From: Cymodocea nodosa
Lineage: Eukaryota > Streptophyta > Magnoliopsida > Alismatales > Cymodoceaceae
Assembly: GCA_036874045.1 (NCBI GenBank)
Contig: CM072341.1
Span: 17,806,501-17,870,500 of the forward strand
Reading direction: 5' to 3'
DNA: 64,000 bases
Every line of letters starts with the position of its first letter. Position 1 is the stretch's first letter. Made by a program: the position numbers and the translations under genes. Shown here one piece after another: positions 13,601 to 25,723 of the stretch. Below the pieces are notes generated by a model. That model was given only the letters and a program-made list of their open reading frames with translations. It was not told the origin of the DNA and ran no database searches.

Positions 13601-16600
13601 TCAATCGCGATTTTAGAGATTTATATTAATTGGTTTCAAGAATTAATCATACGATTTTCTATTAATTGAAATAAGATAAACACAAAATATTTAACAATTA
13701 CTCATTGACAATACAAACCGAACGATACAAACACAAATATTGATAAACAAAATTATGTAAATATAAACATATATTTGCTCCTTAAGGTAGACAATTCATG
13801 ATAGATAAAATTCTCTATTGAAAATAAAAGACTTCCGACACTACATGTGACGTGGTTACACCTTTGAAAACTTAACCACTTATTATCAAGTGTTCTTTTC
13901 CTTATTGAATTACGAATCTAGATTTTTGTAAGTTGATTTTCTTTTTAGCAAATTGACATCAACCCGAAATAAAAGTTAGAAGTTTTACTGTCTCCTGAAA
14001 GATGATTTGGTATTTAGTGAAAAAGTTTTTCCTTCTTATGGCGTAATTACTCTTTTACAGTAGTTGTTAGTCATTATATTTTGATCAGAATCGATTCGAC
14101 ATCTGAAAAGTATCATCACAGACTTTCGATAAATAGTGGTGATGAGAGTTCAAGGAACGTTTGATGTTTTTTGCAATGAGTGTGATTCTCTTCTCTTTTT
14201 TATTCATTTTTTCTTCCATTTGCTTATATTTCTTTCTCATACTAACTACTTTCGCCAAAATGATTGGGTGAATTTTCTTTATTCGAATCGACGATGATAA
14301 TTACTTCTTCGTTTTATGATCGAGATCATGACGTAGTCTGTGCAACATGATTTTCCTATGTATTTCTTATAAACTATTCATAATCGAATATTAGAAAATA
14401 ATTGGTCCGTAGAGTTAGTGTAACTTAACTATTAACTCAACGGATCGACCTCGTTGAGTTACAACATAACTCAACAGACTCGTTCAATTCTATAGTTTAA
14501 TAAAATAATATGTATATAACATTTAATAATTAATCATATTCAAAATAAGTAATTTTTAATCATTTATAAATGATACTTTTAATGTTAATTCTTTCAAATT
14601 ATGCATGTTTTTAAATTAAGTCTTATAATTGTATAAATGTAACATAATGATTTAATTCTCATCTAATAAGCTAAATACTATGTAATTAACCATTCATTAA
14701 ATACTAATATTATGCATAATTTCAGTTTAAATAGTAGTCTACTTTATATATACGTAATCCTGTTTAGTAGAGAATGATCATCATTTTCCCATTCCCCAAG
14801 AAGTAATAAGGCTTTTTCCCTTGAACACTAGAATTCATGAACTTAAATTTAGTGTATTCTGCCTTTTAGAAGAATCAGATATAGAAAATTCCAAAATGGG
14901 ACTGTATGCTATAAATGCACAACCAACATGGTTCTGATCCGCATCATGGCTGTACAGTCTGTACATTATTTTGCAGCCACATTGGGCTATGTAAAAAATG
15001 CCTGAATGGATACCACATTTGCATGTATTCTAATACTTTTTCAGCTCCATTGACCTAACTTATCCCATTGTTTTCAAAACCAGACCAAACACTGACCTGG
15101 TGGAGTAGAGGGACTGTCAGTTCATGGGTTCAATCAGTTGTCCGTCACCTAGACCAGTTGAACTAATGATGTCATAAATAATTAAATATTGTATGTATAT
15201 AATAGAAACAGCAAATTTCAGGGAAATTCAGAAATAACAAGGAAAATCAGAAACAACAACAAAATGACAAATTCATGTAAATCAAAGAATACCAAACTTT
15301 TTTACTTGCACTGTATAAACAAATTCAGTTTTTTGCTCAATAAATAATGCAAGAAAATCATTTAATCATTTTATAATAGAATTCCCCGATCTATTTATGT
15401 GGCTGAGGCCAGAAAAGCAAGAGTATAAGAGGGAGGACTAGACCAATTGTTTAATCATTTCCTCATGATTAATGAATGGAACCATTTGATGTAAAATATC
15501 ACGTCTTTTCCTATTTTTATTTTATTTTTTGCAAGATTAATTTTGAAATAGTGCTTTGCATTGATTTGATTTTGAAGTAATATATAAAAAAAAAAAATAT
15601 TCTACTAAAATAAATTTCAAAACCTTAAAAATAATATTCAGCAAATTGGTTCAACCAGGAACTGGCTGGTTCTACTGACCAGTTCACCAGGTCAAATGGT
15701 TCAACCACTAGAACAGTTGAATCAGACCCAAGTGACCCGGCAACCTGACCAGTTCTTGGTCTGATGGGTTAGTCCAGTCCAGTTTTCAAAACAGTGGTTT
15801 ATCCAGCTTGTAGCTCAAGAGATACAACTTATCGGTGAAAAGAGAAGGATCGAACTATGTTACTGATTGGTTACTGTAACCAGAACTTTTATAGCCTACT
15901 AGTTCTTATGGTTAATTAATACGTTTTCACAATGAAGTTCTGAAGTAATTATTATTTAGAAATGAATTGGCATTGTCATTCATCTCATTTATTAATATTT
16001 TTGTCTTTCCTCTTTCTATTTTGTGCATTTATTTCTCCATGAGATAAATTGTGTTTTTTTTCTCTCTTTCTGTAATTTGTCCAGCGTTAACTTCCATTTC
16101 CCTCTACTGTAGGTTGAAACTGCTTCTTTGGAAAGAGAACAGCAATTGCTTATGAAAATTACCGAGATGCAGACCAGGTAGATCAGGCAGGCCAAATTCA
16201 GGGCCCAGCTCTCTCTCTTATAACGTGAACCATTTTCTTGAAAGAAGCTTCTTTTATAAATTCTTTAATTGCTTACTGCAGGGTTTCCAGTTTAACGGAT
16301 GAATTAACTGCAGCTAAGATTAAGCATGCACAGGTAATTTATCAAGTTGTATTTTTACATTTTTGATTTTTGGTACATATGTGTATTTACGGTTCATTGC
16401 TTTGAAACAATTTGCTGAGGTTCACATGGTTTGATTTGTCTTTTTTCCAAACTATCATTTTTAGATCCTTTTTCTAGACTCACAGAGGAACAAACTTTTA
16501 GTTACAACTCTTTAAAGACACATCAATCATAAAGTGGTATATATAAAGTGTATGAGTTTGTTTTGCATGCTCAATTATTGTTAACCACATCAAGAATGAA

Positions 16601-19600
16601 TTAATCTTCCTGATGCTTCTTACTTGCATGCCACTTGCTTGATTATGGTATACAATGCTTGTGGTTGATCCATTGGTATGGCAAAGGTGAACACTTATAT
16701 AGGTTACTGGGTAATTATGCTACAATGTTTTTGGCAGTCTAGCGTGAGGTGGTTTCCCATTTTCTGAACTCCAATAATTGTGGATGTAGGACACTCAGAA
16801 ATCACCTATATGATGTTACCAACGCAAGCTAGAGTACTAGAACGTCCAAGAGGATGTTCAGTACCTATTCAAAAAAGTCATAGATATCCATACATAACAG
16901 CTATGCCCATTCAATTAATCATACTTTTGTATTTGATCTAGCAAATCAAAAATATGGTTTTAACATTTAGAAACTTAACAAAACATCCATTAGTTTCACA
17001 TCTTAAAACATCTCTTTTTGTAACATCTAATTTTCAACTTGTAAATTAAAGATTCAATATTAGCATTAATATGTAGATTCCATTCCCAATGACTATTTAA
17101 TTTTACAAATATTATCACATGAAAATCTATGTTGCATTAGTTTTAACATCATGTTTCCATGCCATTTTCTGGAGCCAACCAGAAATAACATCACTTTTCA
17201 AGGTCTACAAGTTAATGTTACTGAATTAGAAGATAGGCTTGTAGTCTAGACAGGAATTAGTTTGGTGCATGGTTATTAAGGCACCAAGCTTCCCAAGTTG
17301 TGAGAGCTATGGCACCCAGGCTGTGAACTAGGGTGCATTGAACACCTGATTTTTTTTCTATAGTTCATTTTAATGTTTTATGTATCTACAGTTTTGTAGT
17401 TATATATAATTTGGTAACTGCTGTTAAAATAAAATGTTTTATATACTAGATTTTTAACTTCATATTTAAAAAGTACTTTTTTGACATATTTATAAAAATT
17501 TCTAACCTGAACACATAAAAATGACAGGGAGGTCTGGTAGACATTTTTCCAAATACAAATGAAAAACAACATATTTCATAGTTATGTTTATAAAAAAATC
17601 TAACCTGAACATAAATAAGCTTGACATATTTTTGACTCAATGTTTAATCAAACAATAAATAAATATCTGAGTTCTGAATTTTAAACATCCTATTTAAGAA
17701 ACATCTGAATTTTTAAAAACAAACACAAGATTAAAAAAAAATCTGGATTTTAAAAATGGATCCATTGACCCTTTTAATGGGTGCCTGGGTGGCACTTAGG
17801 CACGTGCCTTTGGTGCCCGGCACCTGAAAAGGATTTTGGGTCCAGGCAGTCCAGTGCTTGGAGCCCATTTTCCACCTGATTCCCTAGGTACATACCTCAT
17901 TAACTATGGTTTGGTGTCATTTGAAGAGGAAGCTTGGAGCCATTTTATTGTGTGGTTATGTTTATGTTTATTTTTAAATTTACTTTTACTTCTCATTACT
18001 TTTCCTAGTTAAACATTCTGTTCAACTCTTTATTTGTTTGGATGGCTCGATATTATGGGTTTCTTCCCATCTTTTCCTCAAAACGAAGAACAGGAAATAT
18101 GAAATAAGCAAAAGAAACACAAATGCAACCCTACACCTAGGACAGACCTCTAAATGTCTCCAATTTTTTTATTTTAAAACAGAATATATTATTTGGAAAG
18201 CATCAAGATTTTCTTTAGTTGTGTCTCCAAACATGTGGATTCCCCAAATTGCCTACTGTATCTCCAGTGGTTAGTCTCAAATCACTCTCTGAAGCTTGAG
18301 TAATGAGGATTTTGGTCAGAAACTCGTAGAGTCAAATGTAATCCTCAGGCAATCCTATCGTAGCATGAGTAGGCATTGCAAAGACTTAAGTTGATAAAAG
18401 TGGGTGGCCAAGAGTGATGATGCTGTCGAGGAATTAAGAATCTTAGGTGACGACTTTGAAATTACGAATTCTGAACCTCACTTATGATGTACAAAATCCA
18501 TCTTAACAAATGAATCAAGTTAGTGATTTTTTCCATTTAATGATGATTCACTTAAAACTTGCTACAATTTTCCTTTGTTTTCTGTCATCTATCACCATCA
18601 TAATTAATCATCAATCACCAATACAGAAGGGAACCATATATTTATCATATTCTAGAATATTGCAACGATTTTGTAGTTATTATCAAATTAGGGAATAAAA
18701 AGCTCACAGCCTACACATGTTGGTTCTATCAAGGGTAGGTTGTTATATTGATAGCTGATCGAACTTTGGAGAGGAAGCAATTGTTGTAATTTGCAACCTG
18801 TACTATGCAGATTTAAATATTGTTTATCATCTTTGTGACAAAAAAATTTCTTATTGAGAGTCTATGGCATAGAATCAAACATTGACATGTATCAGCAAAA
18901 TTTTGCCGAGATGTTGATTTTTCAATTTGTTGACCTGACATCAATTTGTTGACACGACATCAAAATTGATGTTGACATGATAATTTTGTTTACACACGAT
19001 GTTTTTCTTTCCAATTTTTCTATTGACATGTCATCCATATGTTGAAATATTATTGACACGTCATTTTTAACTCATTGAAGTCAGACATGAAATGAAAGTT
19101 GAATTCTTTTGTCTATGGTACCTTTAAGGGTACCATAAATTTTCTTGTGCAATGAAATCCTTAAATCTTGATTATTAATTGATATACATAAATTTTAATA
19201 TGCACATCCAAAGAAAAACCTTTATAAGTAAAAAAGTTATTTCTCTGTGAGAACGATGGATACCATAAAATTTTCCTATTTTTTGATGTCTACATTTTCT
19301 CAATGGGTTAATACTTGAAGTTATTTATAGATTTAATACTGTAAAACTGAAATCTACAAATGCTCCCACATATTCCTTGTGCTCTTTGAGTTTTGAACTT
19401 TATTTATGCAATTGAGTTCATTAGTTACATTTTTTAATCAAGAAAGTTCTTGTCTTGATTAGCAACATGAAGGAAAAAAAATCGTGTTTCAGCCGTGATT
19501 TTTGAAAAGATTGGATCTTTTTAGGGAAAATATGATCCTACCCTCCACCCTTTATAGCTTTGACTTTCCCATCCTGGTTGCTCCCATTATCACCATTATA

Positions 19601-21316
19601 TCGTGACCACTTCTTCGTTCTCCTCCTTGCACTCATTGGTGGCAATCTTGACCATGCACCTCCTCCACCGGCGCCAATGTCTATGAAGCATGCAACTCTA
19701 TGGCCGAGATGGTTCAATCTCGTAAATCTTGTTGGTTTTCCGTAGTGCATCAAAAGTTGGCAATGGTGGCGTTCACACAAGTGAATGAAGTCGAAAGGAG
19801 GACAAGCAACATCAGATATCCAACCCTAGCTAATTGTGATGACCAACCCTCCCCAACACTTTTTATAATAATAATTTTTACAATTACCATTAATTACGGA
19901 TGTCATTATTCTTAATCAATTACGATTGTGATTGGACCCCACCCAGCATTATGAAATGAACTAAATGAATGTATTGTCTCGCCCTTCATCCTTCAGATTA
20001 ATATTATTATATGTATTAATATGGTTACATTTACATATTAATATTAATTAATATATATGTATATATGTATTAATATCAATTAATCATTATTACGTATTAA
20101 TATTAATGATAAAATTACTAATAAATACATATAGATTAATTACTATTACTAATTGCTTATTATAATACTAAAAATATATTAATTTATACTCCTTCAAAAA
20201 CTTTACCTCAAAGGTAAAGTTAGAAAAAAAAGGAGTTATCGCTCTTATCAAATACTACTCTTGATTTCCTATTCTTTTTGAAAAGAACTTTTTTTTAATT
20301 CACAACTATAGTTCTATTCTCAAAAAGATTTGCTTTTCAAAAGAACTATATCAAACGTATCCTAAGATTTTAATGCTAATGACCATCACTCTATGTAGAG
20401 TTTTGTCTTTTCTTATTAGTGATTATTGAGATTGTGTTGCATTGCCTGAATGCTTTGACTTCCCCTTTTCGTGGGTGCAGGTAATAACTTTGTACTTCAG
20501 TCTTGAATGATATTGTCTTAGATACATGCTTTAATAACATGATTATTTAGATATCTTTCTATAGTTTTTGTCTTATTTTTTTTCATTCTAAGTTTTAGGA
20601 ATTTAATCTATTACTCCGTTAGATGTTGCAAAAGATTGAGGTCACTATTATATGTAATGCAAAATAATTATGGTAAAGTTATAGTTTATCAACTAATCAT
20701 GTTTTCACTTTTCCACTATACATTTTTATTAACATTCCCCCCCTCCCTAACTTTGGTAAATTAGAATGTGCCTTGTTGCCAAGTAAATGGCATTATTTTT
20801 TGGTCCATTTTACCCTTGACTTTAAAGAGTCCTCTTTGTCGTTTAAATCACTTGCAAGTATTTAAATCCTCATGAGGGTAATCTTGAAAAGAAAATAATC
20901 ATAAAAGTTAACATGATGGAATGGCCTGTCTGATGGAGTATCTGAAGGGATACGTTGTAATGGAAAAAATTATAGTAGTAAAGTGGAAAACATGATTATT
21001 TGAGGGGAAAGCTATAATTTAAGCCAGAAATTGATGCATTCTTTATTTAATATTGTTCATTGCATCAAAATTTGAGGGAGTAGTGAATGATGATAAATAA
21101 ATCAGAGAAAGTTTAGCATATGAAGCATACATATAGTTTAAATTCCACTTTTGCTCGTTTGGGTTGAAATTGGTTTTGTTTACATATTTTTCGTCTGCAT
21201 CCATAATCACATTTACTTAGCTGATATGCAATCTATTCTTCTAATTGCAGCTACAACAACAATTAAACATGACATTAAGACAAGACGAACATAGAAGAGA
21301 AGACAAGGAGAGCTGA
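4639..21316 (+). CDS. Ste20-type protein kinase, fray2/BLUS1-like (C-terminal part)
   Basis: Eleven exons with GT-AG borders and matching phases: 4639-4914, 6032-6174, 6308-6393, 6473-6511, 6589-6645, 9077-9172, 9283-9334, 9434-9468, 16113-16177, 16282-16333, 21251-21316 (TGA). They encode 321 residues. The first exon is Lys/Glu/Ser-rich. The second carries SGPLMLPNRASANSLSAP and the third GRFSVTSENVDLVK, both hallmarks of the plant Ste20-like kinases annotated as fray2 or BLUS1-like. Exon 6 has PASILVPHLQTLLQQ, exon 7 LLNRLQPTE. The last three exons form a short Gln/Glu-rich coiled coil (LEREQQLL, LTDELTAAK, LQQQLN). The kinase domain is not in this window, and the first exon begins mid-codon, so further exons lie upstream. 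Relatives act in germinal-centre-kinase signalling, with BLUS1 in blue-light stomatal opening (known); the role of this copy is unproven. Confidence 0.86.
5040..5900 (-). mobile_element. Antisense LINE fragment in kinase intron
   Basis: The + strand reads as the reverse complement of the LINE seen at 1783-2060. The words TTCTAAGTATTTAAAAATTT, CTTTTATGAATCTTATAACT and CATTGAACCTATATTCTATT (about 5660-5760) align in order with the 1815-1925 copy. It lies in the intron between exons 4639-4914 and 6032-6174. No open frame of useful length survives. Confidence 0.65.
6646..9076. other. Kinase-gene intron, 2.4 kb, mostly unassigned
   Basis: The intron runs from the GTGCGT donor after 6645 to the CTCAG acceptor before 9077. 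Near 7041-7172 there is an open stretch after a T-rich tract ending in TTTTAG (DAKDVLPHEEAMVAYEDS...), but the flanking exons join in phase without it, so I do not call it an exon. At about 8718-8726 TCTTGATACCA followed by TGTGG resembles the reverse complement of a Copia primer-binding site next to an LTR start. I found no partner LTR. Confidence 0.4.
10270..10900 (-). mobile_element. Antisense LINE fragments, rearranged
   Basis: The 10300-10530 stretch repeats the antisense LINE words found at 1815-2045 and 5650-5870 (AAGTGTTTAGAATTTTTATT, AACTAATTC, AGCAAATAGCATACA). The 10720-10830 stretch matches 5455-5560 instead (CAACATTATGTCATAAAATA, then TTCCTTTTAATTTTA). The order of the two blocks is swapped relative to the 5040-5900 copy, so this is either two insertions or a rearranged one. 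It lies within the 6.6-kb intron between exons 9434-9468 and 16113-16177. Confidence 0.6.
11930..13050. mobile_element. Head-to-head Copia remnants with inverted LTR pieces
   Basis: On the minus strand, about 12240-12130 reads as a Copia RNase H tail (IDIFTK... then KLDMIDIDAPI) followed by LTR sequence down to about 11940. On the plus strand, 12672-13040 reads as another Copia RNase H: NLVTWHNKKQNVASRSSVEVEH, then FENLCAKLDIMNIY near 12985. An LTR-like start TGTTGAAGATGTTG follows at about 13042 after a purine tract. The LTR block at about 12021-12110 recurs inverted at about 12543-12635, for example GGTTTGGATGTG against CATATCCAAACCC. Thus two related elements meet in opposite orientation. 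Both are dead. Confidence 0.7.
13051..15057. other. AT-rich intron sequence, possible LTR debris
   Basis: No gene is seen. The stretch 13200-14500 begins with GAACAGATCGAATCTATAGG and carries the words CGTTGAGTTA and TAACTCAAC near both ends (about 13342 and 14452), which suggests one old insertion. I could not find matching termini or a target duplication, so its class is open. Confidence 0.3.
15066..15796. mobile_element. Non-autonomous hAT-like element, 731 bp
   Basis: The left end reads CATTGTTTTCAAAACCAGAC. The right end, reverse-complemented, reads CACTGTTTTGAAAACTGGAC, so the two form an imperfect terminal inverted repeat of about 20 bp. It is flanked by ACTTATCC (15058-15065) and GTTTATCC (15797-15804), an 8-bp target duplication with two transitions, the size expected for hAT. 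The inner subterminal regions repeat GGTTCAACC and CCAGTT words. No transposase frame is present. Confidence 0.72.
17268..17908. mobile_element. Non-autonomous hAT-like element, 641 bp, perfect 8-bp TSD
   Basis: The left end is CATGGTTATTAAGGC and the right end reverse-complemented is CATAGTTAATGAGGT, an imperfect inverted repeat. GTTTGGTG is present exactly on both sides (17260-17267 and 17909-17916). An 8-bp duplication is the hAT hallmark. Both subterminal parts are rich in GGCACC/GGTGCC words (GGTGCCTGGGTGGCAC, AGGCACGTGCC). There is no coding capacity. It lies in the intron between kinase exons 16282-16333 and 21251-21316. Confidence 0.85.
18840..20360. repeat. AT-rich intron with short repeats and a hairpin
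   Basis: At 18921-18963 a 20-bp unit (TCAATTTGTTGACCTGACA) occurs twice in tandem with two changes. From about 19980 to 20190 the sequence is almost pure TA/TAAT low-complexity DNA. At 20200-20220 ACTTTACC and GGTAAAGT form a perfect 8-bp stem with a 5-base loop. The block 20225-20360 shares the phrase CTCTTATCAAA and similar context with 59878-59950, suggesting a dispersed repeat. No gene is seen. Confidence 0.45.
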
Positions 21317-24300
21317 TTTTCTTGGAGTAATTGTTATTGAATTGTTTTCTTTACTTCTTAAGGTAACCAAATCATGTTAATGATGCATTCTGGTAAATTC
21401 TTTGCTAATTTTTTGAATCTCTACCTAGTCATCTTGGGAGAAATGCCATGATTTGAGTTCCGAAGGGCTCAGTGATTAATCCATACAGAAGCAATGAAAT
21501 TCCAGTCATATCACAATTCTAGTAAATTTTTGGCATGAAGTCATGCTCTGAGAGCAAAAAATCGACGCACAATGGATGGCATGACGAGGGGAGCGCGGAT
21601 GCTGTTGTTTATCGCGTGATAGATGGTAAGTGGCAGTTCTTTTCAGAAGTTACATTTTTTCACAATCAATGTGGGCTTTGCTGAAGGCAGTCCTTGGTTC
21701 ATATGTTAGTTATAGTAAATAACTAGAACATGAACATATTAAATTGGCGATTGTAATTGACCTTTAAATATCAAGATTTTTCTTACATATTTTATCAGTT
21801 ATGATCTGTACCTATCGGACGGACTCAAAATCCGGTGGTTCATTCTGATGATCCATATGCGAGTACATGTTTCTTACATTTAGCATCCGTCCATGATTCA
21901 CCAGTTACCAATATTTTTCATTACATGATCATTGGACAATCTCGGGTAAATGCTTGGTTACTGGTATTTCTATTTCTGCTACGTGATGTTTTAGAATTTT
22001 CCAATATATGTGAAGTACGAGAGGTTTTCCTTAGAAACAAAGGAAAATAGGTGAAAATGGATTGATTTCACTATGACATAAAGGAATAAACACAGCCTAA
22101 ATAATATAGGAATAAAGAGACGGATTAGATGCATTGACGTCGTCCCGCTATATGTCAAAAAATAATGGAAGAAATTTAAATTAATACAATTATTTCTGTA
22201 AAACTAAAAAACGAGATTAGATAAAAATTATCGAGTAATTAGAGAAAAAGTTATGATTTGAATTATATGTTCGTAAAATATGTTTTGTTGGCATTAATTT
22301 ATAAAAAAGCGACTCATTCACATCGTCAAATTATTGAATAAGATTTTCTTGGTCATGTTAAATTTTCAACATGGATTTTATTTAGGAAAAAACATTCGAG
22401 ACTTTAATCGCATAATAATTTTTGAACTGACAACTTCTTGGTGTTTTTTCTTCTTGTATTCGTTCAAATAATTTGAAAGTAGCACACACGATGTCACGTT
22501 ATTTATGTTTTTCTTTATGGGTAATTACGGAACATACATAAACGGTTGATTGAAATTTTCTTGGTAATTACCGTCGAACATTCAGTATGGTTTTTCAAAA
22601 TGACACAATGATTTGTTTCAGATTCAAGTACGGAAGTACCTCAAACTTGGGACTCCAATAATAAACGATCGTTTCCCGTTTTTGATGTTAAATAAAAAAT
22701 AAAAAATCGACCGATTTAATTTATGATCGAACTGAACGGTAATAGAAGTACCTGTCAAATCGTGTGAATGACCTCGGATGAATTTGGATCAAATCCCACT
22801 TGGAAAAAGATTGATCACGTAACAAAGGTGAGACAAGGAAGAATCTTGATAATTAATTTATACGTACGCCAGTGCAGACGTCAACCACCAACCTCATGCC
22901 GACCGACAAAAGCTTCACCTCCCCTGGACCGCAAACGGCCGGCAATCCATGTGACCGCGATTCTCAGAAAATCCGAATCCCTCCGGTCCTCGATGTTTAA
23001 TTATAATAACCCAAGAGCGTATCTTCATCATCGCCTTTCTTAAATATTGTTTACATGTATGTCTTGATCGTGACGACGGGTGATTCGGATCCGCCTTGTG
23101 TTTGGGCCGACCACGTGAAGTGCACGTCGTCTCGTTTCGGACCACGTGACTGACTTGGATTCATCCCATTTTTAATTAATCTCGGAGAAATATTAACGTT
23201 GTTCGTACCTATAGAACTATTTTCTTTGACAGAAGAAGTCTTTGGTTTGAAGTTCATCAAATCCGAGGTTGAAAAAGATTGAACGGGTGTCGTTCGCACA
23301 CATTGGTGAAAAGGATCAACGAAACGTGCACTTGTGAAAAATATATATTTTATGTGACAAGGAAAATGTATTGTTACATGAGACAGAGAGATACGAGTAT
23401 GCCGTAGATTTGTTGTGTCAATTGAAAAAATATGAGATGTTTTGTGTGTGTGTGAGAGATGAAAATATGCGAAGAAGAAGACGTCCAACGTACATATCGA
23501 TGAAAAGGATCAGCTACGCGGACTCCAAAGAATGGCCACAATGAGTAAAAATAAATATTGGCTGCCAGGGGACGTTTGGGTGGTACGTTTACATTTTGTA
23601 TTATTATTATTATTATTAAAAGTAAAATAATTATACATTTTTCACGTTATTGTTAGAAGAATATATGCCTTTAGTTTCTTAGATGTCATCTCACTTCTTT
23701 CCAAACGTGCGTTGCACGATAAGCTGGTGATTGGTTCTGCCGTAGATTACTATTACTAAATGATGGAGATTGGTCTTGTTAATTACGTCCGCGGCGTTCC
23801 AATAATTAATTGTTAATATAGTCTAGGATCCATACGATACGATTGAAATTCGACTAGTACATGCATCGGTATCTGGAACGACATGAGATGTCAATTTTGC
23901 AAGGAAGGGTGGCATCGGTTATGGTCAAATATATGCCTAGCAGAATACGCGCGTACAAATTAACATATACATAGAAGAATACACGCGTACAGTTTGATAA
24001 TCATAGATGGTCAAATCTCACCGTTCATTTCTTGTTGTGCGTCGCTTGTTGCTCGTCTTTCGTCACGTGCCTCTTACCGTTCAAAATTCTTTTCCGGGTG
24101 TCGAATGCCAATAATTAATTGGAGTAAAAAAATGAAGAAGAGGACCCGAAATGCCTGAGAAACTGCATTGGAACGAAGAATAATCAATCTTAAGTTTAAT
24201 TCTCAGTTATTTGGGATTTAAATGAATGTCCATTAATACCCTGTTCTTAATTAATTAGCTGGCTACTCATCGGGTTGGATTGGTCAAATCCATGAATAAA

Positions 24301-25240
24301 TCCCTCTAAAATCGGATACGCTGCCCATTCCTGGTGTTGTTCATGTTGCTTTGTCGTATATTTTAATTTGCTTCTCGTAATAATAAAAATAAAATAAAAT
24401 CTTAATTAATCATCTTAATATACGGTATTGTGTATCTTGAACATAATCATTGGACGTTCACTTTAGCCGTAGGCGCACGATTTCAGATTAATCATGTCAA
24501 TATAAGTTTTATTTTTTTTAAAAAAAAAAAATTATGTCGTGTAGGATAATGATAAAGTTGAAGTGGACATCCGACGTGGACGTACGCCAGTCGTAGACGC
24601 GGTTGAAGTTCTGGATTTTGGTGAACGTCGGTAGGTGTTTTTTAATGTTGTAATTTTTATTTTTAGGATTATTGCACCATTTAATATAGTGAATTTTTAA
24701 TTATAAAATCAGTAACTATATAAAAAAAGAGAAAAGTGCATAGCATATTAACATCAACATTTTTCCCGACGTAAATCAAACACTCTGCGTTATTATGCTA
24801 CATGATATGATAATATAATCGATCAAGTATGAAATCGAAATCTCAGATTTAAATTCAAATAAAATACAATTATCACAAAAAACTTATATGCAGTCGGCAT
24901 CTGTCAACAGCTTCCAGGTGAAAAATCACATGATAAAATAATCCTTACAGAAACTCTCACGGCATACTTTTATTTTTTCTTAACCTTAAGATATTTTTTG
25001 ATGGTTGCGTGGATGTAAACATATTACGAACAACAAAATTTGAAATTTATTTATCAATATCGAACAATGGGTGGTGGACACGTCACACATGATAAATGTG
25101 GGGTCGTATTTCGTCGTTAATGTTGAAATATTGACTCTTTTCCATTTTTCTGCTCTCTTCCACTCGGTTTCTCACTGGCCAAAATAAATAAATAAAAGAG
25201 AGGAAAAAGGCACTGGTGTTGGTGGTGGTGGTGTCGTTCT
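21317..25240. other. Spacer between kinase and TBC genes
   Basis: No gene is recognised. The first few hundred bases should include the 3' UTR of the kinase gene. The centre (22840-23500) is less AT-rich, with several short overlapping frames on both strands, none with a recognisable domain. The 3' end leads into a CT-rich tract and the TBC gene. I see no transposon termini here. Confidence 0.5.
23112..23148. promoter_or_regulatory. Pair of CACGTG G-boxes
   Basis: Two perfect CACGTG palindromes, each inside ACCACGTGA, start at 23112 and 23143, 31 bp apart. GCACGTCG lies between them, and another CACGTG is at 24064. G-boxes bind bZIP and bHLH factors in plants (known). The pair lies 2.6 kb upstream of the TBC start codon, so assignment to that gene is only a guess. 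Confidence 0.3.
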
Positions 25241-25247
25241 TCTTTTC

Positions 25248-25266
25248 CTCTCTCTCTCTCTCTCTT
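25248..25266. repeat. CT microsatellite in likely TBC 5' leader
   Basis: A run of CT dinucleotides, preceded by a GGTGGTGGTGGTG tract at about 25221, sits 460 bp before the TBC start codon. CT runs near transcription starts are common in plant genes (known). Whether it is inside the 5' UTR cannot be seen from sequence alone. Confidence 0.55.
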
Positions 25267-25723
25267 TTCAGCTCCCGTTTCGCCCCCTTCCTACTCGATC
25301 CCTTGTGTGCTCGGCGAGAGGAGATCGTACTGATCCAGACAGTGGAGGCGAGCGCTTGGGGTACCGGTGGGTGGGGCGGCACCCGGTGATGGGAGAGGAG
25401 GATATCTATCAGTGGACGAGTGGACTTTGTTGTCGTCGGTTATATATCTGGTGCTGGTGGTTGTGCTTCCAGTCTTGGTGTGGTGCTTGAGATCTCGGAG
25501 GGGGGGAGGTCGGGGGCGGAGTGCGGACGTAGCTGTGGGAGTCACAGTTATGGCCGGACTCGCCTCGGCCGACACCGTGAGCGTCGGCATCGAATGTTGT
25601 TGTTGGTGAAGGGCCCAAGCTGGAGTATTTCTTTTCTTTTGTTTTTATGCTAATCGGAAGGAGGTGAGGGAAATTTGTTGGGGAGTGAAGTAGAAGTGGA
25701 TTGACGAATTTGGAGACTATTAG

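Noticed and set aside
19980..20190. TA-rich block considered as a matrix attachment region or origin
   Set aside because: Low complexity alone is not evidence, and no further motif supports it.
23051..23488. 145-codon minus-strand frame in the spacer
   Set aside because: No recognisable domain, no supporting splice or promoter context, and a composition typical of chance frames.
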